This document shows, piece by piece, positions 41,887 through 50,294 of a stretch of 64,000 nucleotides of DNA. The DNA comes from Candidatus Melainabacteria bacterium. Lineage in GTDB: Bacteria; Cyanobacteriota; Vampirovibrionia; Obscuribacterales; Obscuribacteraceae. Position numbers and translations under genes: made by a program. The notes beneath the pieces are model-generated. The model did no database searches and was not told the origin of the DNA. It was given only the letters and a program-made list of their open reading frames with translations. The DNA is taken from assembly GCA_012965515.1 (NCBI GenBank), contig DTSE01000088.1, positions 38,673-102,672 of the forward strand, read 5' to 3'. Within the stretch, counting starts at the first letter, position 1, and every line of letters starts with the position of its first letter.

Positions 41887-42252
41887 CTATTCAGTCTGGT
41901 CTAGTTCGACCACAACATTGACTACATCCAATTCTTCACCTTGCAGGAGATTGCCAATACCACTGTCACAGGTTGGGCAGCGATATGCATTGGAAGCCTC
42001 CGGATGGTATTTGTGCTGGGCCCTTTTGCATTGTGCCATGGCCGAAATCGTATTTATCACGAGTTGGCAATTTGCTGCTCCTGGATAAAATGCCTTCATA
42101 TTGTCAAACGCGAATTCAACAGATTCCGGTTCAGCATTTCGGAATTCGCCAAATACAACACTGACATTGTGAGCTGTTGCTGGCGCTCCGATAGAATGTA
42201 GCCTCTGGCTGACGATTTCAAGAATGGATTTGGCTATTGCCGACTCATGCAT
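41887..42252 (-). CDS. hypA: hydrogenase nickel-insertion protein HypA, altered zinc site
   Basis: A 121-residue HypA starting MHE (nickel-ligand His2). The zinc site normally has two CxxC motifs. Here the second is intact (CPTC), but the first reads CKRAQH, so one Cys is missing and a His two positions on may replace it. The gene overlaps the upstream protease by 8 bases and is followed by hypB. Confidence 0.93.
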   Translation of the reverse strand: MHESAIAKSILEIVSQRLHSIGAPATAHNVSVVFGEFRNAEPESVEFAFDNMKAFYPGAANCQLVINTISAMAQCKRAQHKYHPEASNAYRCPTCDSGIGNLLQGEELDVVNVVVELDQTE

Positions 42253-42781
42253 TTTTGCGTAGCGCCTCTAAGATTCTCTCGACAAGGAATGAAAGATTAG
42301 ATACTAGCTGTGGAAGTTTCTTATTTAGGGCCGGGCTAATTTCTTCCTTCCAGTTGACTTCTCCTATTTCCACGCCGAAGAAAATCAAGCGATTTGGCAA
42401 GCGGTCCGTTTCTCTCACTATTTTTAGCTCGTCGATTACAGAAAATCCGTGAGTCGACCTGATATTCGTGCTTTGTCCGTCCAGCATGGCGTTTAAGTCG
42501 ATAATTGTCACCGAACCGGGAGACAATCCATCGCAAGTTGAGTCTATGATAATCGCTGCCTTGTGTCCGTGCAGACATTCTCCCAGGCGATTTGTGTAGG
42601 TTCCGAGGTCAAAACGACATGCTCCATTTAGCACCCTTTCCGGAAGGTTGTCGCAAAGCGCTACAGCGATCCCGTCATCTCCCCGTAAGGAGTTGCCTAC
42701 CGTGACGATGCACAGGCCGGTAGGCTCAGGAATGGCGGAGTGTGGGCAGCGCATTGTATCGGCTAGTTTGGGGGCGTACAT
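42245..42781 (-). CDS. hydrogenase maturation endopeptidase (HyaD/HycI family)
   Basis: A 178-residue protease. The diagnostic Ni-sensing motif VGNSLRGDDGIA is near residue 30. IIIDSTCDG (second acidic ligand) and a His in GFSVIDEL-type context (THGF) follow. It removes the C-terminal extension of the large subunit after Ni insertion, presumably that of HydA at 36115-37425. ATG 42781 is taken as start, with TTG 42787 and ATG 42754 as alternatives; none has a strong ribosome site. First gene of the protease-hypA-hypB-hypC-usp operon. Confidence 0.9.
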   Translation of the reverse strand: MYAPKLADTMRCPHSAIPEPTGLCIVTVGNSLRGDDGIAVALCDNLPERVLNGACRFDLGTYTNRLGECLHGHKAAIIIDSTCDGLSPGSVTIIDLNAMLDGQSTNIRSTHGFSVIDELKIVRETDRLPNRLIFFGVEIGEVNWKEEISPALNKKLPQLVSNLSFLVERILEALRKNA

Positions 42782-42853
42782 ATCCAAGTTTCACATCCGA
42801 GAAATCTTCTACATTCACAATTCTGCGATTTCTTCACGGTTATGGCATGCTTC

Positions 42854-42870
42854 TCAAGAATGATTCTTGA
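42854..42870. promoter_or_regulatory. dyad TCAAGAA-TGA-TTCTTGA upstream of the hyp operon
   Basis: A perfect 7-base dyad 73 bases before the protease start. The TTCTT/AAGAA arms recall the consensus at 42897 and 45066, in a different phase. Confidence 0.4.
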
Positions 42871-42896
42871 AGACTTGATTTTAATGAAACCAGCCC

Positions 42897-42914
42897 CTCA
42901 TTCTTATGAACGAT
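42897..42914. promoter_or_regulatory. candidate operator (CTCATTCTTATGAACGAT)
   Basis: It matches 16 of 18 positions of ATCRTTCTTAAGAAYGAT and lies between two divergent genes (the protease operon and the small membrane protein). It overlaps a second palindrome, GATACTAATAGTATC, at 42912-42926. Confidence 0.45.
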
Positions 42915-42981
42915 ACTAATAGTATCTTGTCGATGTTAGGCTTCCAATGCTCTGGTTATGCCATTGGCAGGAAGGTGAGCG

Positions 42982-43197
42982 ATGAGATACGTTGAAATTA
43001 AGAAAGACATCTATCTTGCTTTGATGTTTCTTGGTTTGGTGCTCTTGGTTATTTCTGTGCGCCTCGCCTCGAGTTCGTTCGGCGTAGATCTCGCGGGCAC
43101 CCTGTTGTTTTTAATCGCATGTGTACAAGGCTCTATTTGCCTCGGTTTCGGTGCTTTTACCTGGATGTTCCAGGAAGATCCTGAGATCTGGAGCTAG
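42982..43197 (+). CDS. small membrane protein
   Basis: A 71-residue protein with two hydrophobic helices, about residues 8-27 (DIYLALMFLGLVLLVISV) and 36-62 (DLAGTLLFLIACVQGSICLGFGAF). I do not recognise a family. GGAAGGTGAG sits just before the ATG and a strong terminator follows, supporting a real gene. It shares its regulatory region with the divergent hyp operon. Confidence 0.75.
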   Translation: MRYVEIKKDIYLALMFLGLVLLVISVRLASSSFGVDLAGTLLFLIACVQGSICLGFGAFTWMFQEDPEIWS

Positions 43198-43225
43198 TGA
43201 TCTATAGTTCTTTGCAGAATCACAA

Positions 43226-43259
43226 ACAGGAAGCAATTCAATTGCTTCCTGTTCTTTTG
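43226..43259. terminator. bidirectional terminator
   Basis: A near-perfect palindrome with 13-base arms (ACAGGAAGCAATT / AATTGCTTCCTGT) and a single central base, followed by TCTTTTGTT on the plus strand. It separates the convergent small membrane protein and Usp genes. Confidence 0.85.
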
Positions 43260-43284
43260 TTGATTGTGCTCAAGGCGTGTTTAG

Positions 43285-43785
43285 CTAAGGAGCTATGGCT
43301 TTAGCCTTGTCCTTTCCCTTCGTTTCGCATGTAGTGGGATGTTTCGCTTTAGGACGTACAATTTCGACCGAACAAGGCGCCTTTACGGCTACCGCTTTCG
43401 AAACACCGCCCCAAACAAAACGATCGCAAAGATCGTGTCCGTGCGCGCCAATCAATATCTTGTCGGCCATCCACTCAACTGCAGCTTCGATAATCTTGTC
43501 ACGTGGATTTCCCTTTCTAACATCGACATGAATTACGCAATTAGGATGCTTTCGCTCGATTAGCTCTTTGCCTTCGGCGCAGATTTTGCTTGCATGCTTC
43601 TCTCGTCGCTCGAAAGCCGTTTTCTCCAGTTCACCCCAATTTTCGTTATCTATTTCACTCCACCTGATAGGTTCAACAACAGACATTATTTTGAATGCTG
43701 TGTCGGCAGGCCATTTGCGCTCAGCAATAGTCTCCAGTACTTTTTTGCTGTAAGGGGAGTCATCTATAGCAACAATGACTTTCAT
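43285..43785 (-). CDS. universal stress protein
   Basis: A 166-residue Usp (MKVIVAIDDSPYSKKVLETI). The loop reads GAHGHDLCDRFVWGGVS, so the final Ser/Thr of the ATP motif is Gly. KAPCSVEIV and a Lys-rich tail follow. It is most like the Usp at 40477-40980. It follows the Usp at 43824-44279 after 38 bases on the same strand, forming a two-gene operon. Confidence 0.93.
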   Translation of the reverse strand: MKVIVAIDDSPYSKKVLETIAERKWPADTAFKIMSVVEPIRWSEIDNENWGELEKTAFERREKHASKICAEGKELIERKHPNCVIHVDVRKGNPRDKIIEAAVEWMADKILIGAHGHDLCDRFVWGGVSKAVAVKAPCSVEIVRPKAKHPTTCETKGKDKAKAIAP

Positions 43786-43823
43786 TCTCTTGTCCTCCAG
43801 ACTGTGTTGAACGCAACAAATAC

Positions 43824-44279
43824 CTAGTGCGTTTTCTTGTGTTTTACGATTTCTACGGAGCAGTCAGCGTGACCTGCAACACCTTCTGCGACGCTGCCGA
43901 GAAACAGTTTGGAAAAACCTTTTCTGCCATGGGAGCCGAGCACAATGAGATCCGCTCCCCACTCCTTAGCTTCCTCGAGAATGCAGTTGCGGACATCTCC
44001 TGTCAGTACATCGCCACTGACAGAACCCGGTGCGAAAGTCTTTCTGAGCAGCTCAATGTCGTCTTTGACGATTTTCTTTTTTGACTGAAGCAATTCTCTT
44101 TCTGCTTCTACAATAGAGTCTGCTGCTCGTGGTGAATAAATCTCGGCGCCATATATGGGGAATGGCTCAAAGACATTGATTACTCGAAATTGAGAGTCTT
44201 CAGGCCAGTGGCGCTCGAGAACCGATTCAAGAGCAAGTTTGGAGCATTCGGATTCCTCAATCGCTATCAACACCTTCAT
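43824..44279 (-). CDS. universal stress protein
   Basis: A 151-residue Usp beginning MKVLIAIEESECSKLAL. The ATP loop GSHGRKGFSKLFLGSVA is intact, followed by HADCSVEIV. ATG 44279 is chosen because GGGGAGAAG lies just upstream and would be inside the longer version starting at 44297. It is the first gene of a two-Usp operon. A weak operator-like site lies 69 bases upstream. Confidence 0.94.
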   Translation of the reverse strand: MKVLIAIEESECSKLALESVLERHWPEDSQFRVINVFEPFPIYGAEIYSPRAADSIVEAERELLQSKKKIVKDDIELLRKTFAPGSVSGDVLTGDVRNCILEEAKEWGADLIVLGSHGRKGFSKLFLGSVAEGVAGHADCSVEIVKHKKTH

Positions 44280-44348
44280 TTTTCTTCTCCCCAGCACTTC
44301 ACTGATAAACGCAATACACTAAGTTTCCCGCTATATGCTCTTTCCTGC

Positions 44349-44366
44349 ATCGTTCTTGCAGATGAT
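44349..44366. promoter_or_regulatory. weak candidate operator (ATCGTTCTTGCAGATGAT)
   Basis: It matches 14 of 18 positions of the proposed consensus and lies 69 bases before the Usp start at 44279. Confidence 0.3.
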
Positions 44367-44376
44367 TCCTGGTAAT

Positions 44377-44422
44377 GCAGAGCAATCCATCGTTTGAGGG
44401 ATTGGATTGCTCTGCGATTTTT
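44377..44422. terminator. hairpin terminator after hsp20
   Basis: A 13-bp stem (GCAGAGCAATCCA / TGGATTGCTCTGC) with a 13-base loop directly beyond the hsp20 stop. The T5 run is on the plus strand, so the tail on the hsp20 strand is weak. Confidence 0.65.
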
Positions 44423-44424
44423 CT

Positions 44425-44922
44425 CTAGCACGCCTTAATTGGAATAGACTTTGTCTTCTTTTCCGTGTCCGGTGTCTTGGGCAGCACGACTGTCAAAACG
44501 CCGTTTTTGAAAGTGGCTGTGCTCTTTTCCAGTTCAACTTCGGTCGGGAGCAAGAGGGATCTACTGAATGAGCCGTAAACACGCTCCATTCGATAATGAC
44601 CTTTTACATCTTCCACCTTTTCATTGTGTTTCTCTCCGGAGATGGTCAGTACATCGCCCGCCAATTTGATTTGTACATCCTTTTCTTCCATGCCTGGAAG
44701 CTCGGCTGTAACTCTAAACTCCTTCTCCGTTTCGTTCATGTCGACGCGCGGAGAGAAATCTCCAAACGCGTCTTCATCATAGTTGAACGAACCCAATTCA
44801 AAGTTTTTGAAGAAATCTTGGAACAGGCTGTTCATCTCTCTTTGCAAAGAATAGAGAGGATATTCCGGCTCTCTTCGAACAGCCGGGGTTTGTTTTCTAA
44901 ACCAGGGAGTGAGTGGTTTCAT
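44425..44922 (-). CDS. small heat-shock protein, Hsp20/alpha-crystallin family
   Basis: A 165-residue ATP-independent holdase. The N-terminal arm contains PLYSLQREMNSLFQDFF. The alpha-crystallin domain (about 55-150) runs from PRVDMNETEKEFRVTAELPGM through GDVLTISGEKH and YGSFSRSLLLP to ATFKNGVLTVVLPK. The C-terminal anchoring motif SIPIKAC (I-x-I) is present. GAGGTAAG precedes the ATG. It is divergent from hypF. A dyad close to its start may be the operator. Mycobacterial HspX, a core DosR-regulon protein, belongs to the same family. Confidence 0.96.
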   Translation of the reverse strand: MKPLTPWFRKQTPAVRREPEYPLYSLQREMNSLFQDFFKNFELGSFNYDEDAFGDFSPRVDMNETEKEFRVTAELPGMEEKDVQIKLAGDVLTISGEKHNEKVEDVKGHYRMERVYGSFSRSLLLPTEVELEKSTATFKNGVLTVVLPKTPDTEKKTKSIPIKAC

Positions 44923-44947
44923 TGCATCTTACCTCAAAATAGTCATA

Positions 44948-44965
44948 ACGCATCGCTTCATGCGT
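44948..44965. promoter_or_regulatory. dyad ACGCAT-N6-ATGCGT before hsp20
   Basis: Perfect 6-base arms, 26 bases upstream of the hsp20 ATG, inside the 205-base divergent region shared with hypF. It may be an operator or an RNA hairpin in the leader. Confidence 0.35.
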
Positions 44966-45065
44966 GTTCTTCGATGCCCCAATTCTCTTCTGCCAGCCAT
45001 TGCGCCTATATCGTCCGCTTGGAGCATTCTGCACCAGGCGTCGCTAGAGATCCTACTGAAAGGCG

Positions 45066-45083
45066 ATCATTCTTAAGAACGAT
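45066..45083. promoter_or_regulatory. candidate operator (ATCATTCTTAAGAACGAT), best example
   Basis: A near-perfect 18-base palindrome (one asymmetric pair per half), 44 bases before hypF and 144 bases before the divergent hsp20. It is the clearest of the related sites at 22818, 42897 and, more weakly, 32101, 40185 and 44349. Confidence 0.5.
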
Positions 45084-45127
45084 ATGGGAAAATAGCGTCC
45101 GTTTTACAAGGAAAACAGCGGCTGCCA

Positions 45128-47500
45128 ATGGATAGGTGCATGCAGACGACCGCGTCAAGAATGAAGGTTTTCGTCTACGGGCTTGTTCAAGGAATAGGCT
45201 TTCGACCGTATGTCTACAATTTGGCGAAGAAGCTCCAGTTGCGTGGTTTTGTGAGGAACAATGCAGGTATCGTTGAAATTGAAGTCGAGGGGCCGGCGGC
45301 TGTCATTGATGTCTTCCTTAGAGAATTGCCTGAGCAAGCACCTTCTTTGGCCTGCATCTCAAAGGTGGAAACACAAGCCTGTGAGTCGACTGGCAACTTT
45401 ACTGAGTTCGCGATTGCAGCTAGTCTGAGCGATCGGCTTGCAGAAAGGCATGTTGCATTTGATGTTGCGACTTGCTCCGACTGTTTGAACGAACTATTCT
45501 CTCCCATAGATCGGCGCTATCAGTATCCATTTATAAACTGCATCAATTGCGGACCTCGCTTCACGATTATTGAGAGTCTTCCTTATGATCGTGCGTCGAC
45601 CACAATGAAAAGTTTTCAAATGTGTAATGAGTGCGAGGCTGAATACAACGATCCTGCAAATAGAAGATTCCACGCTCAGCCAATTGGATGTTCGAGCTGC
45701 GGCCCGAAGCTTATTTATCGTCCAGCTGTCGCAATTGAAGATAAGCCTGCCACAGCAGCCGGCTGCACGGCGACTCTTCTGCAAGGCCGTGAGGCTCTTG
45801 CGGCGGCAAGAGATGCGCTCTTGCATGGACAAGTAATTGCTATCAAAGGATTGGGCGGTTACCACTTGATGGGTGACGCAAGAAAGGCAGAAGTAGTTGA
45901 GAAGATTCGTTTATTGAAGTCCCGCGAAGCAAGACCACTCGCTGTAATGTTTGCCAGTGTGGCGGTGGTGGAGCGTCATTGTTGCCTAAGCGAGGACGAG
46001 AGAACCATTTTGGAAAGTTCGCAGCGCCCGATTGTGTTGTTGCGACGTAGAGATGATGTGCCCCCTTCTATCGATATCGATCCATTTGTAGCGCCGGGAC
46101 TTGATGAGATTGGTGCGATGCTTCCGTACACCCCGCTGCATCATTTGTTACTTCGTCTCTGCGATTTTCCCCTTGTTGCAACGAGCGCGAATGAGCGCGG
46201 CGTGCCGATTGTCACTTGTGACAATGATGCTTTGCGCGAATTTACGAATTGCGGCGTATTATTTCACGATAGGGAAATTCACTCTGGATACGATGATTCA
46301 ATTCAGCGAGTTGTTGCAGGCACCGGCGCTGTTTTGCGCAGGGCCAGAGGATTTGCGCCAGCACAGCTTGATTTGCCATTTGAATCTACGCACTCGATTC
46401 TTGCAGTCGGTGCTCATTTAAAGAACACTTTCTGTCTTGCAAAGGATACTTATGCCAGGATGAGCCAGCATCTGGGAGATATCGACACTCTTGAGCGACT
46501 GAATAATTACGAGCGCACTCTGCAGCTATATGAGCATCTCTTTGATATTCAACCTCAGGCAATCGCCCATGATCTCCATCCCAATTATCAAACGAGTATT
46601 TTGGCTGAAAAACTTGCGAAGAGTCGGAACTTGCCGTTGATTGGTGTTCAGCACCACCATGCGCATGCCGTAAGTGTGATGGCTGAGTACCGACTTAAGC
46701 GCGCACTAGCCGTGGTTTTCGATGGACTCGGCTTGGGTAGTGACGGCAATTTATGGGGCGGCGAGTTTCTGCTTGCGGAGTACGATAAGTTTCAACGCTT
46801 GGCACATTTTGAAAATGTTCCTATGCCCGGTGGGGAGGCAGCAGTAAAGTACCCTTGGCGCATGGCGCTCGGCTTTACCAAAGGTGCCGCCGCAGGTTTC
46901 GCTGAATTCATGGAAACACTGCGCGCACTTCATGGACAAATTGAAGTTGCCACCGTTCTTTCTCAGTTGGAGCGAAATCTAAATACTCCTCTCACCTCTA
47001 GCTGCGGAAGGTTGTTCGATGCCGCTGCCGCGCTTATATCGCCAGGTCTAAATGTGAGCTATGAAGGGCAAGCCGCCATGCAGTTTGAGGCACTAGCCAG
47101 GCAGTGTGTTTGCCCGAAGATCCAGGCATTTGATTTCGAGTTGCAAAAAGGAAATCCGCACGTTGTGAAAACCACTCCCATTCTAGTTTCTATGCAGAGT
47201 GCCTTGCGCCGAGGCATGTCTGCGGAATGTGCTGCTCGTGCCTTCCATGAGACGATTGTGCGAGTTGTTGTTGAGGTTCTGTCCGAACTGAGCAATCAGA
47301 CCGGCGTTGCAACGGTTTGTCTATCCGGCGGCGTCTTTCAAAATCGGTTGCTTTCCGAGTCCCTAAAATCGGCACTGATGCGAGCGGATTTCGCTGTTTT
47401 TCTTCCTTCGCATTTGCCTTGCAACGATGGTGGCCTGTCCTTTGGTCAGGCAATCGTAGGTTTGTCCAAGCTGAACGAAATGAATCCGAACTGTGTCTGA
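45128..47500 (+). CDS. hypF: carbamoyltransferase HypF
   Basis: A 790-residue enzyme that makes the CN ligand precursor from carbamoyl phosphate. The acylphosphatase domain (about 12-100) has GLVQGIGFRPYVYNLA. Two zinc-finger pairs (CSDC/CINC at about 117-140, then CNEC/CSSC) follow, then a YrdC-like domain (about 215-395, IKGLGGYHLMGDA). A Kae1-like domain carries QHHHAHAV and LSGGVFQNRLL. The length is standard. It is first gene of hypF-hypC-hypD-hypE on the plus strand, divergent from hsp20, with a candidate operator 44 bases upstream. Confidence 0.96.
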   Translation: MDRCMQTTASRMKVFVYGLVQGIGFRPYVYNLAKKLQLRGFVRNNAGIVEIEVEGPAAVIDVFLRELPEQAPSLACISKVETQACESTGNFTEFAIAASLSDRLAERHVAFDVATCSDCLNELFSPIDRRYQYPFINCINCGPRFTIIESLPYDRASTTMKSFQMCNECEAEYNDPANRRFHAQPIGCSSCGPKLIYRPAVAIEDKPATAAGCTATLLQGREALAAARDALLHGQVIAIKGLGGYHLMGDARKAEVVEKIRLLKSREARPLAVMFASVAVVERHCCLSEDERTILESSQRPIVLLRRRDDVPPSIDIDPFVAPGLDEIGAMLPYTPLHHLLLRLCDFPLVATSANERGVPIVTCDNDALREFTNCGVLFHDREIHSGYDDSIQRVVAGTGAVLRRARGFAPAQLDLPFESTHSILAVGAHLKNTFCLAKDTYARMSQHLGDIDTLERLNNYERTLQLYEHLFDIQPQAIAHDLHPNYQTSILAEKLAKSRNLPLIGVQHHHAHAVSVMAEYRLKRALAVVFDGLGLGSDGNLWGGEFLLAEYDKFQRLAHFENVPMPGGEAAVKYPWRMALGFTKGAAAGFAEFMETLRALHGQIEVATVLSQLERNLNTPLTSSCGRLFDAAAALISPGLNVSYEGQAAMQFEALARQCVCPKIQAFDFELQKGNPHVVKTTPILVSMQSALRRGMSAECAARAFHETIVRVVVEVLSELSNQTGVATVCLSGGVFQNRLLSESLKSALMRADFAVFLPSHLPCNDGGLSFGQAIVGLSKLNEMNPNCV

Positions 47501-47512
47501 GGAATGACAAAG

Positions 47513-47779
47513 ATGTGTCTTGCGATACCTGGGGTTGTTGAAACAATATTTGAATCTGACGGAATAAGAATGTCGAAGGTCAACTTTGGCGGTATCAAAC
47601 GTTCAGCATGTTTAGAGTACACGCCGGAAGCCAAAGTTGGTGACTATGTTCTTGTTCATGTCGGATTCGCATTGAGCGTGATTGACGAGAAAGAAGCATT
47701 CCGGACACTTGCTGCAATCGGGGCGCAAGATGTTCAGGCGGAACTTGCAGTCTCATCCGACGGCGACATGGGGGCTTGA
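47513..47779 (+). CDS. hypC: hydrogenase maturation chaperone HypC (copy 2)
   Basis: An 88-residue HypC starting [10 protein letters not shown], with the Cys2 that binds Fe(CN)2CO. An in-frame ATG at 47504 would displace that Cys, and GAGGA lies 9 bases before 47513, so 47513 is used. The conserved [17 protein letters not shown] segment follows. It overlaps the possible TTG of hypD by 4 bases. It differs clearly from copy 1 at 40949. Confidence 0.94.
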   Translation: MCLAIPGVVETIFESDGIRMSKVNFGGIKRSACLEYTPEAKVGDYVLVHVGFALSVIDEKEAFRTLAAIGAQDVQAELAVSSDGDMGA

Positions 47780-47784
47780 TTTAC

Positions 47785-48882
47785 ATGCGTTTCGTTGATG
47801 AATTTAGAGATGAAAAACAGGCATTGCTGCTGGCTGACCAAATTAGGAAGGCAACCACGCAACCTTGGCGGATTATGGAGGTTTGCGGCGGTCAGACTCA
47901 CACGATTATGCAGTACGGATTGCCCGATCTATTGCCAAATGAAATTGAGCTTTTGCATGGTCCTGGTTGCCCTGTTTGCGTAACCGGTTTGGAATTGATT
48001 GACAAAGCAATTCAAATTGCTTCTCTTCGTGATGTGATTTTTTGCTCTTATGGGGACATGCTGCGTGTACCTGGAAGCAAAGGTGACTTGTTCGATGTAA
48101 AAGCTGCAGGCGGTGATGTTCGAATTGTTTATTCACCTCTGGACTGTTTGAAAATTGCCCGGGAGAACAGAGGCAAGCGCGTAGTCTTTCTCGCAATCGG
48201 TTTTGAAACGACAGCACCCGCAAATGCAATGGCTGTCAAACAGGCGAAGAAGATGAAGTTGGACAATTTCTTTCTTCTTTGCTCTCATGTCACTGTACCG
48301 CCAGTTATTAGCGGATTGATGGAGTTTCCCGAAACTCTTGTGCAAGGCTTTCTCGGTCCTGGTCATGTTTGCTCTGTTATGGGGTGGACTCAGTACGATG
48401 AACTCTGCCAGAAATACAAAATACCAATAGTTGTAACCGGCTTCGAGCCAATCGATATCTTAGAGGGAATCTTGAAGGTTGTTAGGCAACTAGAAGCCGG
48501 TGAATCGCGCGTCGAGAACCAGTATTCGCGAGCCGTTACACGCGATGGAAACAAAGAAGCGCAAGCAATACTCGATGAGGTTTTTGATGTTTGCGACCAA
48601 GAGTGGCGCGGGCTTGGATTGATTCCGAAAAGCGGTTACAAGCTCAAGATCGACTACGCAAATTACGATGCAGAGATTGTCTTCGATACTGATTCTGATT
48701 CGGTCTGTGAATCCGGTGTCTGCATAAGCGGCGACATACTTAAGGGCATAAAGAAGCCCAAAGATTGTCCTGCGTTTGGAAAGCAATGTACTCCCGAGCA
48801 ACCCCTTGGCGCGACAATGGTGTCATCGGAGGGAACTTGTGCTGCGTACTTTCGATATGGGCGATTGGATCTGGTTGTCTAG
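47785..48882 (+). CDS. hypD: hydrogenase maturation scaffold HypD
   Basis: A 365-residue Fe-S protein on which the Fe(CN)2CO unit is built. It has the motifs [20 protein letters not shown] and [13 protein letters not shown], then GFETTAP. The C-terminal [4Fe-4S] Cys set runs through [14 protein letters not shown] and [19 protein letters not shown] 47785 is preferred over TTG 47776. It ends 22 bases before hypE. Confidence 0.96.
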   Translation: MRFVDEFRDEKQALLLADQIRKATTQPWRIMEVCGGQTHTIMQYGLPDLLPNEIELLHGPGCPVCVTGLELIDKAIQIASLRDVIFCSYGDMLRVPGSKGDLFDVKAAGGDVRIVYSPLDCLKIARENRGKRVVFLAIGFETTAPANAMAVKQAKKMKLDNFFLLCSHVTVPPVISGLMEFPETLVQGFLGPGHVCSVMGWTQYDELCQKYKIPIVVTGFEPIDILEGILKVVRQLEAGESRVENQYSRAVTRDGNKEAQAILDEVFDVCDQEWRGLGLIPKSGYKLKIDYANYDAEIVFDTDSDSVCESGVCISGDILKGIKKPKDCPAFGKQCTPEQPLGATMVSSEGTCAAYFRYGRLDLVV

Positions 48883-48904
48883 AACTTTAGGTGAGGAAAA
48901 GGCT

Positions 48905-49963
48905 GTGAATTCCCAGAATAAAAGCTTCAACATCGCGTGTCCAGCGCCAACTGCAGACACAGGCTACATCAAGCTCGGTCACGGAAGCGGTGGAAGGATG
49001 ACGGAACAGTTGATAGAGCAAGCCTTTCTTCCGGCGCTATCCAACAAAATTCTGGCTGAAAAGGAAGACGCATCAGTTGTTCCACTAACGGCAGATAGGC
49101 TTGCATTCACCACCGATTCTTATGTGGTGAGTCCGATTATTTTTCCCGGTGGAGACATCGGCTCTCTTTCGGTGCATGGAACAGTCAATGATCTCTGCAT
49201 GCGCGGCGCCAAGCCCCTCTATCTCTCCGCCGCGTTCATCATGGAGGAAGGATTGTGTCGGGCTAGATTGGAAACGGTAGTTAATTCGATGAGAGATGCT
49301 TGTGTTGAGAGCGGTATCCAATTGGTGACAGCAGATACGAAGGTTGTGAACAAGGGTTGTGCCGATGAACTCTTCATTACCACCAGTGGAATCGGCATCA
49401 TTGAGAGACAATTTGTGCCATCTGTTTCCTCTGCAGAAGAGGGCGACGTGGTCATTTGTTCAGGTGACATTGGCCGGCATGGCATGGCGATTATGGCTGC
49501 ACGTGCAGGTTTGGACTTGGAGAACACCATAGAGAGCGATAGTGCGCCATTGAATATTATGGTAGATAGGTTGGCTGAGATTGGCGTTTCTCTGCATGTG
49601 TTGCGTGACGTTACTCGCGGCGGATTGGCCGGTGTTTTGAATGAAATAGCACAAGCATCTCAAGTTGGCATCGAGATTGAGGAACTGCAGATTGGTGTCG
49701 TAGACCAAGTCCGTGCTGCGTGCGAAATCCTGGGACTTGATCCCTTGTATGTCGCATGTGAAGGTCGTCTTGTTGCGATTGTCAAAGCGGTTGATGAGGC
49801 AATTGCGTTAGAGATTTTGAGAAATTCTCCTCATGGACAAAATGCAAAAACGATTGGTCGGGTTGTTGCAGAACATCCGGAGCGAGTTGTTATGCGTTCA
49901 AGAGTCGGCGGGCGCAGAATCGTCGACAAACTTTCAGGAGAGCAGTTGCCGCGAATCTGCTAA
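48905..49963 (+). CDS. hypE: hydrogenase maturation dehydratase HypE
   Basis: A 352-residue ATP-dependent enzyme that converts the HypE C-terminal thiocarbamate to thiocyanate. It shows LGHGSGGRMT, FTTDSYVVSPIIFPGGDIG, DVTRGGLAGVLNEIA, and the invariant terminal PRIC whose last Cys carries the carbamoyl group. Start GTG 48905 has GAGGAAAAG upstream. The longer frame from 48776 would overlap hypD and is rejected. Last gene of the hypF operon. Confidence 0.96.
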   Translation: MNSQNKSFNIACPAPTADTGYIKLGHGSGGRMTEQLIEQAFLPALSNKILAEKEDASVVPLTADRLAFTTDSYVVSPIIFPGGDIGSLSVHGTVNDLCMRGAKPLYLSAAFIMEEGLCRARLETVVNSMRDACVESGIQLVTADTKVVNKGCADELFITTSGIGIIERQFVPSVSSAEEGDVVICSGDIGRHGMAIMAARAGLDLENTIESDSAPLNIMVDRLAEIGVSLHVLRDVTRGGLAGVLNEIAQASQVGIEIEELQIGVVDQVRAACEILGLDPLYVACEGRLVAIVKAVDEAIALEILRNSPHGQNAKTIGRVVAEHPERVVMRSRVGGRRIVDKLSGEQLPRIC

Positions 49964-50003
49964 CCGCAGGATTGTTTTTACACCTACTCAATGTACTCAT
50001 GCT

Positions 50004-50294
50004 TCAGGAGTCTGATTCCGCAGTGCCTGCTTCGGGCATTTCCGCTAACGGGTATAGGGTGAAGTTCGCAAAGTTGTAAATCGGCGCTTGAGCCAGCAAG
50101 CGGTCAAGTTCTTCATTTGTGTCGACATCATAAATCCACGCGCCACCATGCTGCCCAACCAGGTGATATCGTTTTTCCAGCTTGCCTGACTTTTTCAGAT
50201 TGTCCGCATACTTCGGCATGGAAAGTACAGATTTAACTGCATCAGTGCCAAGCTTGCTTGTGTCAAGACTCCACAAAACCAAAAACTTTGACAT
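50004..50294 (-). CDS. muconolactone-isomerase-like ferredoxin-fold protein
   Basis: A 96-residue protein of the small alpha/beta-barrel type: KFLVLWSLDTSKL, GKLEKRYHLVGQHGGAWIYDVDTNEELDRLLAQAPIYNFANFTLYPL. This pattern (strand, helix, GG..I.DV....EL..LL...P) is typical of muconolactone isomerase/YciI-like domains that often act as accessory or degradative proteins. No aromatic pathway is nearby, so the function is open. Confidence 0.72.
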   Translation of the reverse strand: MSKFLVLWSLDTSKLGTDAVKSVLSMPKYADNLKKSGKLEKRYHLVGQHGGAWIYDVDTNEELDRLLAQAPIYNFANFTLYPLAEMPEAGTAESDS

